From JANYGM01 sp043764015 (lineage in GTDB: Bacteria; Bacteroidota; Bacteroidia; Cytophagales; Thermonemataceae), in assembly GCA_043764015.1 (NCBI GenBank), contig JAYUKY010000081.1, positions 1-38,190 on the forward strand: a stretch of DNA of 38,190 nt. Reading direction: 5' to 3'. Position 1 is the first letter of the stretch. Each line of letters starts with the position of its first letter. The notes below the pieces were generated by a model. It did not search any database and was not told the DNA's origin. It saw only the letters and a program-made list of their open reading frames with translations. Shown one piece after another: positions 17,210-25,604 of this stretch. The translations under genes and the position numbers were made by a program.

Positions 17210-17295
17210 AATTGTATTTATTTTGGGTAGGTTTTTCACTCTTAAGTAGTTCTTCTTGTTGTAGCTTTCTACAATTTTGTTTAACTTCTATAATG

Positions 17296-17326
17296 CAAAG
17301 TTAAACAAAATAAAATAGCCTACAAA
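17296..17326 (-). promoter_or_regulatory. Promoter of the ECF sigma gene
   Basis: Minus-strand TTTG (complement of 17323-17326), a 19-bp spacer and TAACTTTG (complement of 17296-17303) match the consensus. The ATG lies 87 bp downstream of the -7 element, leaving an untranslated leader of roughly 80 nt. Confidence 0.78.
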
Positions 17327-17399
17327 TTTTTGTTTAATTATTTTTAATAAAAGTTAAACAAAAAATATAAAAATAGCTTTATGGCATTTTAAAAGCATT

Positions 17400-17430
17400 T
17401 TTGGAATGCTAAATTTTTAGGTTATATTTG
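17400..17430 (+). promoter_or_regulatory. Promoter of fabD
   Basis: TTTG (17400-17403), a 19-bp spacer and TATATTTG (17423-17430) match the consensus. The leader then carries the palindromic element at 17451-17507 before the start at 17547. Confidence 0.78.
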
Positions 17431-17450
17431 TGAAATAAAAAATAAAGAAT

Positions 17451-17507
17451 AATTGCCACAGATGTACAGATGATTATCTCGTATTTATTTGTGCATTTGT
17501 GGCAATT
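17451..17507. repeat. Palindromic TTGCCACAAATGCAC element, copy 2, in the fabD leader
   Basis: AATTGCCACAGATGTACAGA (17451-17470) faces TGTGCATTTGTGGCAATT (17490-17507). It is the same family as 16623-16680. It lies between the fabD promoter and start codon, so the fabD leader RNA would carry a hairpin 40 nt ahead of the ATG. Confidence 0.75.
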
Positions 17508-17546
17508 AAAATAACATAATTATTTACAATTATTTATATAAAAAAG

Positions 17547-18443
17547 ATGAAAGCATATATTTTTCCTGGTCAGGGTTCTCAATTTGTCGGTATGGGCAAA
17601 GATTTGTATGAGCGTTCAGATGTTGCTAAGGCACTTTTTGAGCAAGCAAACACTATTTTGGGCTTTAGAATTACTGATATTATGTTTTCTGGGACAGAAG
17701 AAGAATTAAAACAAACCAATGTAACACAACCCGCTATTTTCTTGCATTCTGTTATTTTGGCTCTCACAACAGAAAATTTTGCACCTGATATGGTGGCTGG
17801 TCATTCTTTAGGAGAATTTTCTGCACTTGTAGCAAACAAAACCCTCACTTTTGAGGCTGCATTGCGTCTTGTGGCTGCTCGTGCTGATGCTATGCAACGT
17901 GCTTGTGAGCAAAATCCTTCTACAATGGCTGCCGTACTAGGTTTGGAAGATGCTATTGTGGAGAAAGTTTGTCAAGAAATTTCTTTGAATAAAGAAAATT
18001 TAGTAGTTCCTGCTAACTATAATTGTCCAGGACAACTAGTTATTTCTGGTACAAATGCAGGAATTTTGGTTGCTTGTGAGAAAATGAAAGAAGCAGGCGC
18101 AAAACGTGCTTTGATGCTTCCTGTAGGTGGTGCTTTTCATTCGCCACTAATGGAGCAGGCACGAGAAGAACTTAAAAATGCCATTGAAAATACGCAATTT
18201 TCTACGCCTATTTGTCCTGTTTATCAAAATGTTAGCACAACTGCGGTAAGTGATGTAGAAGAAATTAAGAAAAATCTTATTGCACAACTTACTGCACCCG
18301 TAAAGTGGACACAATGCATACAAAATATGTTTAAAGATGGCGCAACGGATTTTATAGAGTGTGGACCAGGCAAGGTTTTGCAAGGACTTGCTAAGAAAAT
18401 AGCTCCAGAAGCGGCAGCAAGTTCAATTAGTACAACATTGTAA
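17547..18443 (+). CDS. fabD: Malonyl-CoA:ACP transacylase
   Basis: 298 residues. FabD moves malonyl from CoA to acyl carrier protein to feed fatty-acid elongation. The N-terminal FPGQGSQ (6-12, Gln9 in the oxyanion hole), nucleophile Ser87 in GHSLGEFSAL, Arg112 that binds the malonyl carboxylate, His198 in GAFHSPLM and the C-terminal GPGKVLQGL are all present. Length fits the family. Cytosolic. It has its own promoter; other fab genes are not in the window. Confidence 0.96.
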   Translation: MKAYIFPGQGSQFVGMGKDLYERSDVAKALFEQANTILGFRITDIMFSGTEEELKQTNVTQPAIFLHSVILALTTENFAPDMVAGHSLGEFSALVANKTLTFEAALRLVAARADAMQRACEQNPSTMAAVLGLEDAIVEKVCQEISLNKENLVVPANYNCPGQLVISGTNAGILVACEKMKEAGAKRALMLPVGGAFHSPLMEQAREELKNAIENTQFSTPICPVYQNVSTTAVSDVEEIKKNLIAQLTAPVKWTQCIQNMFKDGATDFIECGPGKVLQGLAKKIAPEAAASSISTTL

Positions 18444-18661
18444 ATAATTTCCTATTGATGAATCAAGTGGCTACAAATTTCAAAATACAATTTATCAATG
18501 TCGTTATCTAATTCAAAGTGAAACAACATTGACAAAATATACATTTGACAATTTGTTTACAAAAAAAAGCAAGTTTTTTTTGTAAAATCAAAAAATATTT
18601 TCTTTCTTTGTGGTATCAATGACAAGATTTCACAATATAATCTTCATAAACTAAAAAAAAT

Positions 18662-19459
18662 ATGTCTTCTACAACCCTTACAGTAGAAATAAACCAACCA
18701 TCAACCACGAGTGCTTGGGCAGGTGGCAAAGAGCCAATGAATGCAAGCTACGGCAAACTAATGATGTGGTTTTTCTTACTTTCAGATGCTTTTACGTTTT
18801 CAGCCCTGCTAATAACATACGGATTTATTAGATATAGCCACGATGCCTACGAAGGCGCAGTTTCTGCCTTCCAGTTTTCACAAACGCATTGGCCTATCCC
18901 AGAAAAAGTGTTTGCGTCTTTGCCAATGCTTCACGGAGTAAATGCACCACTTATTTTTGTGGGTATTATGACCTTCGTTCTGATTATGAGTAGCGTAACA
19001 ATGGTACTTGCTGTAGAAGCAGGACACAGAAAAGACCGTGAGGCAGTTGAAAAATGGATGCTTTGGACACTTTTGGGCGGTGCAGCTTTTCTTGGTTGTC
19101 AGGCTTGGGAATGGTCTCACTTTATTTCAGGTTCTGACGAAGGAGTAATGATAGATTCTTGGAAATATATTGCAGAAACCAAACAATATGGTTGGGTGAA
19201 AGAGAAAATTTATGGTGCAAACCTTATGCAAAATGAGTATGGACCTCGTGCTTTTGCTGATTTGTTCTTTTTTATTACAGGATTTCACGGTTTCCACGTA
19301 TTTAGTGGTGTTTTGCTTAATGCTTTGATTTTCTTTAATACTGCTTTTGGTACTTATGAAAAGCGTGGTACTTACGAAATGGTAGAAAAAGTAGGACTTT
19401 ACTGGCACTTTGTAGATTTAGTTTGGGTGTTTGTATTTACATTCTTCTATTTGATTTAA
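18662..19459 (+). CDS. Cytochrome c oxidase subunit III (heme-copper oxidase)
   Basis: 265 residues. Subunit III is a membrane subunit of the proton-pumping oxidase that stabilises subunit I. Five hydrophobic spans are visible (about 35-55, 95-120, 140-155, 200-225 and 245-264), with the conserved C-terminal pattern FHGFHVFSGVLL followed by HFVDLVWVFVFTFFYLI. An extended loop between the third and fourth spans (SGSDEG to EYGPRAF) is longer than in the minimal proteins. The subunit IV gene follows after 78 bp, so the two are likely cotranscribed. Subunits I and II are elsewhere. Confidence 0.93.
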   Translation: MSSTTLTVEINQPSTTSAWAGGKEPMNASYGKLMMWFFLLSDAFTFSALLITYGFIRYSHDAYEGAVSAFQFSQTHWPIPEKVFASLPMLHGVNAPLIFVGIMTFVLIMSSVTMVLAVEAGHRKDREAVEKWMLWTLLGGAAFLGCQAWEWSHFISGSDEGVMIDSWKYIAETKQYGWVKEKIYGANLMQNEYGPRAFADLFFFITGFHGFHVFSGVLLNALIFFNTAFGTYEKRGTYEMVEKVGLYWHFVDLVWVFVFTFFYLI

Positions 19460-19460
19460 T

Positions 19461-19517
19461 TGTGAATTGAGTATATTTTTTGTATTCATTCACAATTCAC
19501 AATTTAAAATTCACAAT
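19461..19517. repeat. TTGTGAA-family heptad repeats, facing pair
   Basis: TTGTGAATTGAG at the left faces a run of TCACAAT heptads with one TTAAAAT (about 19489-19516) on the right, all at 7-bp period. It fills the gap between cytochrome oxidase III and IV. Confidence 0.75.
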
Positions 19518-19537
19518 TACTTTAAACTAACAATAAA

Positions 19538-19876
19538 ATGGGAGAAATGGCAATGGCTGACGGTGGCGCAGCAGCACGAAAACAGATTTGGAAAGTATTT
19601 TTTATCCTTTTGGCAATCACAGCAGTAGAATTTATCTTTGCATTTGCATTAGACAAAAGTTTTTTGCGTACATCAATATTTTTGGTACTTACCATTGTGA
19701 AAGCATTTTACATTGTGGCTGAATTTATGCACCTAAAACACGAAGTTAAATCTTTGATTTGGTCTATTATTGTGCCTTTGGCTTTCATTACTTGGTTTAT
19801 TGGCGCAATGATTTATGAAGGTGGTTCTGTATTAGACAAACACCCAAATACACCAACAATCACCAATTCCAAGTAA
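19538..19876 (+). CDS. Cytochrome c oxidase subunit IV (prokaryotic type)
   Basis: 112 residues with three membrane spans (about 19-38, 43-62 and 74-93). The short Gly/Ala-rich N-terminus, the span-2 TIVKAFYIVAEFMHLKHE motif and length match the small bacterial COX4 family that accompanies subunit III. It acts as an accessory subunit in the inner membrane oxidase. It lies downstream of subunit III and ends at a terminator. Confidence 0.88.
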   Translation: MGEMAMADGGAAARKQIWKVFFILLAITAVEFIFAFALDKSFLRTSIFLVLTIVKAFYIVAEFMHLKHEVKSLIWSIIVPLAFITWFIGAMIYEGGSVLDKHPNTPTITNSK

Positions 19877-19917
19877 TTTGTACAAGTTGTTAAATAATTT
19901 TTGTAAATAAAATAACA

Positions 19918-19959
19918 AAAACCCATTTAGAGAGTAATATTCTTTAGATGGGTTTTTTT
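19918..19959 (+). terminator. Terminator of the cytochrome oxidase pair
   Basis: An outer stem AAACCCAT/ATGGGTTT with a partly paired interior runs into a seven-T tract, 42 bp past the subunit IV stop. Confidence 0.8.
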
Positions 19960-19974
19960 AGTACCTAAGTTTTA

Positions 19975-20005
19975 CTTGAAAATCTATTTTTTATTAGTAT
20001 TTTTG
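19975..20005 (+). promoter_or_regulatory. Promoter of the EnvC-like gene
   Basis: CTTG (19975-19978; one mismatch to TTTG), a 19-bp spacer and TATTTTTG (19998-20005) fit the Bacteroidota consensus, 73 bp ahead of the start codon. Confidence 0.65.
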
Positions 20006-20036
20006 TGGATTGTATCACGTTGATACGTTTAATTTT

Positions 20037-20064
20037 CATACCTCGTACCTCAAACTTCGTACTT
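20037..20064. repeat. GTACGAG-family heptad repeats in the EnvC leader
   Basis: Four heptads, CATACCT, CGTACCT, CAAACTT and CGTACTT, run head to tail and end 13 bp before the ATG at 20078. They would be transcribed in the leader. Confidence 0.75.
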
Positions 20065-20077
20065 GACAAACCCTAAT

Positions 20078-21265
20078 ATGAAACTAATTTTATTGCTTTG
20101 TTGTGTGTTTGAAGCAGTTTTTACATCTGCATACGGACAGACAAAAGCTCAATTAGAAGACCAAAAGAAAGCCCGACTGCAAAAAATCCAAGAAGCTAAT
20201 AGGATTTTGGAGGAAACAGCACGCAACAAAAGTGTTAATATTGGGCAACTCACTGCCTTAAATGAGAAAGTAGCCAATAAATTAGATATTATCAATGGTG
20301 CAAAAAAAGAAGTTGCACTCATAGATGACGACCTAAGAGAAACACAACAAATAGTTGTTTCACTAGAAAATGACCTTGCAGAGCTTAAAAAAGAGTATGC
20401 CAATATGATTTATGAAGCCTCAAAAATTAGTAATGCCTACAACAAATTGAGCTTTATAATGTCTTCCAAAGATTTCAATTCTCTTTTTAGACGCATCAAA
20501 TACCTGCAGCAATACACAGAAGCACGCAAAAAACAGGTATTAGAAATTGAGAAAACTAAGCAATTTTTGCAAGAACAAAACCAAAAAATAGCCTCACAAC
20601 GTAAGGTAAAGCTAGATGTTGTAACTACCATAGAAACAGACAACGCAGAAATTTTTCAGTTGCAAGCAGAAAAATCTTCTCTTGTACGTGAACTTATGGG
20701 CAGAGAAGCGCAAATAAAAGCAGAAATTCAGAAAGAAAAAGCCTCTATCAACCAACTAGAAAACCTTATTTCAGCACGAATAAAAGAAGAAATTAAAAAA
20801 AATACAGAAGAAGGCGCAAAAAAACCTACACTTACACCTGAAAAAGAAAACCTTTCCAATTCGTTTGCAGCAAGCAAAAATAGTCTACCGTGGCCTGTTG
20901 AATCTGGCTTTATTTCCAGAAAATTTGGAAAACAAAAACACCCACTTTTTCCAAGTATTATCTTAGAAAGCCCTGGTGTGTATATTCAAACCAAAAAAGG
21001 AGAGAAAATACGTGTTGTTTTTGAGGGGAAAGTAGATGCCGTAAGTGAAACTACAAGTGGTTATTTTGTAATGGTCAATCACGGAGAATATTTTACGGTT
21101 TATAGTAATCTAGCTAGCGTAAATGTAAGTGTAGGCGACAATTTACGCCGCAAACAATCCATTGGTGTAGTCAATACAACAGATGCAGGCGTTTCTGAAA
21201 TGCTTTTTTGCGTTTTCAAAAATCAAAGAAACATAGACCCAGAAAACTGGCTAAATGATAAATAA
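20078..21265 (+). CDS. EnvC-like murein hydrolase activator with degenerate M23 (LytM) domain
   Basis: 395 residues from the ATG at 20078; an upstream in-frame TTG at 20063 lies in the repeat and would spoil the signal peptide (about residues 1-21, ending AYGQ). A long coiled coil (about 22-255) leads to a LytM-type domain (about 275-395). The zinc ligands of active M23 peptidases are not visible: the first ligand motif HxxxD is missing after FGKQKHP, and the last HxH appears as EMLFCVF. The architecture and lost ligands match EnvC, which activates cell-division amidases rather than cutting peptidoglycan. Periplasmic or exported. Partner amidase is not in this window. Confidence 0.85.
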   Translation: MKLILLLCCVFEAVFTSAYGQTKAQLEDQKKARLQKIQEANRILEETARNKSVNIGQLTALNEKVANKLDIINGAKKEVALIDDDLRETQQIVVSLENDLAELKKEYANMIYEASKISNAYNKLSFIMSSKDFNSLFRRIKYLQQYTEARKKQVLEIEKTKQFLQEQNQKIASQRKVKLDVVTTIETDNAEIFQLQAEKSSLVRELMGREAQIKAEIQKEKASINQLENLISARIKEEIKKNTEEGAKKPTLTPEKENLSNSFAASKNSLPWPVESGFISRKFGKQKHPLFPSIILESPGVYIQTKKGEKIRVVFEGKVDAVSETTSGYFVMVNHGEYFTVYSNLASVNVSVGDNLRRKQSIGVVNTTDAGVSEMLFCVFKNQRNIDPENWLNDK

Positions 21266-21293
21266 TTGTGAATTTTAAATTGTGAATTGTGAA
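21266..21293. repeat. TTGTGAA-family heptad repeats
   Basis: Immediately after the EnvC-like stop: TTGTGAA, TTTTAAA, TTGTGAA, TTGTGAA, in exact 7-bp register. Confidence 0.8.
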
Positions 21294-21310
21294 TGACTAC
21301 AGAACAAAAA

Positions 21311-21343
21311 AATTACGAATAACAAAAAATGTTATTCGTAATT
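21311..21343 (-). terminator. Terminator of the YceI-like gene
   Basis: A perfect 14-bp stem (21311-21324 with 21330-21343) closes a 5-nt loop. On the minus strand a run of seven T follows, so it ends the leftward YceI gene; it also lies 45 bp past the rightward EnvC-like gene. Confidence 0.8.
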
Positions 21344-21391
21344 TATATTATCCTAAGATCAGCGGAACGCTTTAAATCCTCAAAATCTTAG

Positions 21392-22105
21392 TTATTTTTT
21401 TGCAGTGATATCAAGTTCCAAGTTTACCTCGTTGTTGATAATTTTGTTTTCTGCTGATTCTTTGCTACCGTAGTTGATATTCCAGTCAAAACGCTTAATA
21501 TTGAATTTTGCTTGCGCTTTAAGTTCTGTGTCAGTCAAAGATACTTTTGCAGGAAAGGTAATGCTTTTTGTAACGCCTTTCATCATCAAATTGCCTGTAA
21601 TAGCGTGAGTTGGATCAGCAATACTAAATTTTGGGTCAAGGTCGCCACGTTTTACGCTAGCATCCCATTTTTCAACTTTAAGGATTTCAAAAGAAGCGTC
21701 AGGGAATTTTTTTGCATCAAAAAAATCTTCTCCTTTCAAATGCCCAACCAAATCTCCGTTCTTTTTGGTATCTGTAATGTCTGTTACGGTTAGTTTGTCC
21801 ATATCCAGCGCAATTTTTCCACCTACAAGCGCACCATCTTTCACGTCAAGCGCACCAGATTTGATACCCAAAAAGCCGTTATGTTTGTCACCTAATTTTT
21901 TGCTACCAACCCAACCAACTTTACTGCTAGCCACATCAATAGTAAGTTTGCTGGCTGCTGCTTCTTGTTTTTGTTGTTCGTCTGTTTTGCTTTTTGCCTC
22001 TGTTGTTGTTGCATTATCACTTTTTGGAGCTTCTCCACAACCCGTAAAAACAAATGTAGAAAGCGTTGTTGCAAGTACAATAGCACTAATTGATAATATT
22101 TTCAT
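21392..22105 (-). CDS. YceI-family lipoprotein
   Basis: 237 residues. A lipoprotein signal peptide ends in the lipobox FTGC (Cys23), followed by a Thr/Lys/Gln-rich low-complexity linker to about residue 50. The rest is a YceI-type lipocalin-like barrel: VDVASSKVGWVGSK-like first strand, the HNGFLGIKSGAL segment, FPDASFEI, and the closing FNIKRFDWNINYG. YceI barrels bind polyisoprenoid-like lipids in structures studied; the ligand here is unknown. Expected on the periplasmic face of a membrane. Monocistronic. Confidence 0.9.
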   Translation of the reverse strand: MKILSISAIVLATTLSTFVFTGCGEAPKSDNATTTEAKSKTDEQQKQEAAASKLTIDVASSKVGWVGSKKLGDKHNGFLGIKSGALDVKDGALVGGKIALDMDKLTVTDITDTKKNGDLVGHLKGEDFFDAKKFPDASFEILKVEKWDASVKRGDLDPKFSIADPTHAITGNLMMKGVTKSITFPAKVSLTDTELKAQAKFNIKRFDWNINYGSKESAENKIINNEVNLELDITAKK

Positions 22106-22166
22106 TATTAAAAAATTATTTAGAATGATTAAGTTTAATTTAAAACTGTTTACTGAAATTCAACAA

Positions 22167-22174
22167 CAAAACTA
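22167..22174 (-). promoter_or_regulatory. Possible -7 element for the YceI-like gene
   Basis: Minus-strand TAGTTTTG fits TAnnTTTG, 61 bp upstream of the start codon. The -33 position has no good match. Confidence 0.35.
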
Positions 22175-22218
22175 TTTTAAAAGTTCACAATTACTTAAGA
22201 CTTAAATTATTGTTGAAT

Positions 22219-22250
22219 TTTGCTTTTTAGAAGTTTTATGTTTATTTTTG
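22219..22250 (+). promoter_or_regulatory. Promoter of the orf308-scpA pair
   Basis: TTTG (22219-22222), a 20-bp spacer and TATTTTTG (22243-22250) lie 26 bp ahead of the ATG at 22276. Confidence 0.7.
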
Positions 22251-22275
22251 CCTTTTCAAAATAAAACATCTAATA

Positions 22276-23202
22276 ATGAAATTCTTAATAAAAATTACTA
22301 ATAAACCATTTGTTTACCTTTTTCTTTGCTTTTTTGCGTTTTTTGCTAATAATAAAATTACTTTTGCGCAAAATAATGCTACACAATTATTTGAAAAAGG
22401 TAAACTGCAAGTGATTTGTCAAGCAGTAAAATTTAATTGCCTACAACAAGGTAAAATGGATATTATAGAAAAAATTAGTTGTGAAACACTCGGAAGTTTA
22501 GAAAAATCTATTCCTGCTAGTTTTAAAGGCTCAAAAAAACTTGTTGCTGATTATAAGAAAAAAATATATCCCAACCTAAAAACTACTGATGCAAAGCTGG
22601 AACGCATCAATAAAGATATTTTAGACGAACTCAAAAAAATGGGTGCAAGGATAAATAAAGAAGCAGACAAGCTGGTTGCTTGGGAAAAAGGTGTGGATTC
22701 TTTGGCACTGGTTTTTGGCAAAATCAGGGAGGAAATTGTAGCAGAATCACCAGAAAGCAATAATAATCAAGAAGAAAATATTACCACAAAACCTCCAACA
22801 GAGAACGGAGAAGACGTTACTGCTACTATTGTTACGCCACAAACAAACGAAAATGGCACAAAAGGTGCAGAAAGTAACACAGGACTTTGGATTATTACTA
22901 TTGTGTCTGCGCTAGCGGCTTTTGTGAGTTTAGGAATGGCTTATATGGTACAGAAAACATCTGAACACAAAATACGTGAGCTAGAAATGCTTGTGAAAGA
23001 GCGTTATCAGCACCTAGACACTCGTATGGACAAAATGGCTACAAAAGAAGAACTTGCTATTTCTCAAAAAAATACAGAAAAAATTATTACACAAACCAAT
23101 ATTCAAAGTAATATTCAAAGTAATGTTCAGTCAAATATTAAGCCTAATATTAACACACAAAACGACAATCAAACACACAACAATACCGACATAAATGAGT
23201 AA
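22276..23202 (+). CDS. Secretory-pathway membrane protein of unknown function, overlapping scpA
   Basis: 308 residues. A signal peptide (about 1-31, ending FAQ) is followed by a helical extracytoplasmic domain (about 32-155) with three Cys, a disordered Asn/Thr/Glu stretch (about 156-205), one membrane helix (about 207-228, WIITIVSALAAFVSLGMAYM) and a cytoplasmic coiled coil (about 232-270). The tail has NIQS/NVQS repeats (about 274-290) and is Asn/Gln rich. So the C-terminus should face the cytosol. It overlaps scpA by 8 bp, suggesting coupled translation. No family recognised. Confidence 0.75.
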   Translation: MKFLIKITNKPFVYLFLCFFAFFANNKITFAQNNATQLFEKGKLQVICQAVKFNCLQQGKMDIIEKISCETLGSLEKSIPASFKGSKKLVADYKKKIYPNLKTTDAKLERINKDILDELKKMGARINKEADKLVAWEKGVDSLALVFGKIREEIVAESPESNNNQEENITTKPPTENGEDVTATIVTPQTNENGTKGAESNTGLWIITIVSALAAFVSLGMAYMVQKTSEHKIRELEMLVKERYQHLDTRMDKMATKEELAISQKNTEKIITQTNIQSNIQSNVQSNIKPNINTQNDNQTHNNTDINE

Positions 23203-23986
23203 TACAAGCACAGAAGCCACTTTTGAGATAAAATTACCCCTTTTTGAAGGTCCATTTGATTTATTATTGTTTTTTATTGAAAGAGATGAATTAGATATTT
23301 ATGATATACCTATTTTCAAGGTTGCAACCGACTTTTTAGGTTATCTGAAGCATCTAGAACAGATGAATATGGAAGTAGCAAGTGAATTTATTTTGGTGGC
23401 GGCTACACTTATCAAAATAAAAGCTAAAATGCTACTCCCAAGACCAGAATTAGACCTTTTTGGCAATGAAATTGACCCTAGAGATGAGCTAGTACGCAAT
23501 CTTTTGGAATATAAAAAATACAAAAATGTACTTTCAGAATTTGCAAAATTAGAAGAAGAAAGGCTTAGTAAAGAACGTAGAGGCAATATTTTGAAGGAAA
23601 TTAAGAAAATTTCTGCCGTTTCTGACGTTGATGCAGAAATGCAAGATTTGGATTTGTATAAGCTCCTGCGTGTGTATGAAAAGGTGATGGAACGCTTTAA
23701 AACGCAAAGCAGGCAGGGTTTGCATACTATTATGCAGTATCCGTATAGTATTGAAAACCAAAAAATATTTTTACTGACTAACCTTGATATGCGTTCTCGT
23801 TTATCTTTTTTGGAAATAATTGAGCTAAATACAGAAAAAATTGCGGTTGTTTATAATTTTCTTTGCATTCTGGAAATGCTAAATACGGGTGATATTAGCA
23901 TACGTGTTGGTGAGGGTTATAACAACTTTTGGATAGAAAAATATGCCCCAGAGGAAATTTTAAATGAAAATTTGATTGAGATTTAA
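23195..23986 (+). CDS. scpA: Segregation and condensation protein A
   Basis: 263 residues. ScpA is the kleisin that bridges the SMC dimer and joins ScpB in the bacterial condensin complex. The hallmark N-terminus FEGPFDLLLFFIERDELDIY, then the helical stretch EFILVAATLIKIKAKMLLPR and a C-terminal winged-helix region ending around WIEKYAPEEI are present. Length is typical. The start codon lies inside the preceding gene (ATGAGTAA overlap), so expression is likely translationally coupled. Neither scpB nor smc is nearby. Confidence 0.94.
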   Translation: MSNTSTEATFEIKLPLFEGPFDLLLFFIERDELDIYDIPIFKVATDFLGYLKHLEQMNMEVASEFILVAATLIKIKAKMLLPRPELDLFGNEIDPRDELVRNLLEYKKYKNVLSEFAKLEEERLSKERRGNILKEIKKISAVSDVDAEMQDLDLYKLLRVYEKVMERFKTQSRQGLHTIMQYPYSIENQKIFLLTNLDMRSRLSFLEIIELNTEKIAVVYNFLCILEMLNTGDISIRVGEGYNNFWIEKYAPEEILNENLIEI

Positions 23987-23992
23987 GCAAAG

Positions 23993-24021
23993 CTTCCCGA
24001 AAGTTTCCAACTTTCGGGAAG
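23993..24021 (+). terminator. Hairpin after scpA
   Basis: A perfect 13-bp stem (23993-24005 with 24009-24021) with a 3-nt loop starts seven bases after the scpA stop. There is no T-run, so it may be an mRNA 3'-end stabiliser or a weak terminator. Confidence 0.6.
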
Positions 24022-24046
24022 TTAAACTGGATAATTATTATAAAAT

Positions 24047-25510
24047 ATGCAAAAAAACATTATTTATTTATTTATTATTGTAATTATTTGCATTTTTTAT
24101 TCAAATAGTTTATTAGGACAAGTACCTGCGCAAGTGCAAATATTGCAAACTTACTCTTTGCAGCAAGCTATAGAAATTGCACAAAAACAATCCCCAGACT
24201 TCAAAAAAGCAGAAAACGACCGTCAAATTAGTTTTTGGAAATATAAAGAATATAAGGCTGGCAAACTCCCTCAAATGATGTTGCGTGGCGAACTGCCTGA
24301 TTTAAGTCGTACAATCTTGGCTGTTACGCAAAATGATGGCTCTGAAGTTTTCCGTGATAGAAGTATTGTTAATTCTGGTTTAGAACTTAATTTGACGCAA
24401 AATATTACTGCCACAGGTGGTTCTGTATATGTTTCTTCACAAATTAGCCGACTTGATATATTGGGACAAAATGCCAATGTTTCGTATCTTACAAACCCAT
24501 TTTTGATAGGTTTTCGTCAGCCTATTTTTGCTTTTAATCCTATGAAATGGGATAAAAAAATAGAACCTCTCAAATACGAAGAATCTGTAAAGCAGAATGC
24601 AGAAGATTTGGAAATGATAGCGCAAAAAACAAGCACTTTATTTTTTAATTTATTGATTTCTGATTTTAATTTAGAATTTTCTTTGAAAAGAGAATTAGAA
24701 ACAGATACTATTTTTAAACTCTCGCAACAACGCTATAAAGTTGGCAAAATTACTGAAAATGAGCTTTTGCAGGCGGAACTCGCACTATTGAATGCGCAAA
24801 ATCAAACAGAAAGAAACAGAATAGAACAAGAAAACGACTTTTTTTTGTTTAGAACTTACCTAAAACTTTCGGATAATAATCCTATAAAACTTATTTTGCC
24901 AAATAATATAAATACTTTACAAATAAACGAAGAAAAAGCAATTTTAGAAGCAAAAAATAATAGAAGTCGGGTGATTACTTTGCGTAGAAAACTTTTAGAA
25001 GCAGACAAACTCTATGCGGAAGCAAAGGCAAATTCAGGTTTAAATATGAATGTTACTGGTTCTTATGGTTATACAAAAAATGGATTTTCTTTGGCAGATG
25101 CCTATCTAAGACCACAAGACCAACAGCGTTTTCGTATTAGTTTTGATATTCCTTTGTATGATTTTGGTAAGGCAAAAGCGCATACACGAGCAGCAGCAGC
25201 TATGCGTGATAATATGCGTTTAGATGTGGAGCTTGCGGAACAGCAACTATTAAGGGAGGTTGTGTCGCAAGTAAGACAATTTAAAATCTACCAATCTCAA
25301 TTAAATATTTGTGAAAAAACAAATATCATTACAGAAAAACGCTACCAACTTTCTATAAACAAGTACAAAGATGGAATAATTTTGTTGCAAGATTTGCAAA
25401 TTGCTATTCAAGAACAAGATGATGCACGCAGAAATCATTTAATCACTATTAAAAATTATTGGAACGCTTATTATCAAGTAAAACAACTCACAATGTATGA
25501 TTTTAAATAG
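24047..25510 (+). CDS. TolC-family outer-membrane efflux protein
   Basis: 487 residues with a signal peptide (about 1-25, ending LLGQ). TolC-type channels span the outer membrane and periplasm as the exit duct of efflux or type I secretion systems. Two related alpha-helical halves are visible: SLQQAIEIAQKQSPDFKKAE at the start, RYKVGKITENELLQAE in the first half, and the matching RYQLSINKYKDGIILLQDLQ in the second. The beta-strand LRISFDIPLYDFGKAKAH-like segment also fits. No inner-membrane pump or adaptor gene is adjacent, so the partner is unknown. Confidence 0.9.
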   Translation: MQKNIIYLFIIVIICIFYSNSLLGQVPAQVQILQTYSLQQAIEIAQKQSPDFKKAENDRQISFWKYKEYKAGKLPQMMLRGELPDLSRTILAVTQNDGSEVFRDRSIVNSGLELNLTQNITATGGSVYVSSQISRLDILGQNANVSYLTNPFLIGFRQPIFAFNPMKWDKKIEPLKYEESVKQNAEDLEMIAQKTSTLFFNLLISDFNLEFSLKRELETDTIFKLSQQRYKVGKITENELLQAELALLNAQNQTERNRIEQENDFFLFRTYLKLSDNNPIKLILPNNINTLQINEEKAILEAKNNRSRVITLRRKLLEADKLYAEAKANSGLNMNVTGSYGYTKNGFSLADAYLRPQDQQRFRISFDIPLYDFGKAKAHTRAAAAMRDNMRLDVELAEQQLLREVVSQVRQFKIYQSQLNICEKTNIITEKRYQLSINKYKDGIILLQDLQIAIQEQDDARRNHLITIKNYWNAYYQVKQLTMYDFK

Positions 25511-25604
25511 TTGTGAATTTTGAGTTGTGAGTTGTGAATTAAATACAATAAACTAATTATCAATATTTTACATTTAATTCACAACTCATAACTCAAAACT
25601 CAAA
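25511..25604. repeat. TTGTGAA-family heptad arrays in facing orientation
   Basis: Left array: TTGTGAA, TTTTGAG, TTGTGAG, TTGTGAA (25511-25538). Right array, inverted: ACAACTC, ATAACTC, AAAACTC (25581-25601). It fills the gap between the TolC-like stop and the lpxK start and can form a long stem. Confidence 0.85.

Noticed and set aside
18444..18661. Promoter for cytochrome oxidase subunit III
   Set aside because: TTTCTTTG near 18601 is close to the -7 form but lacks the TA, so I could not support it.
23093..23150. NIQS repeats as a DNA tandem repeat locus
   Set aside because: The short ATTCAAAGTAAT units are in the coding frame of the orf308 gene and explained by its low-complexity tail.
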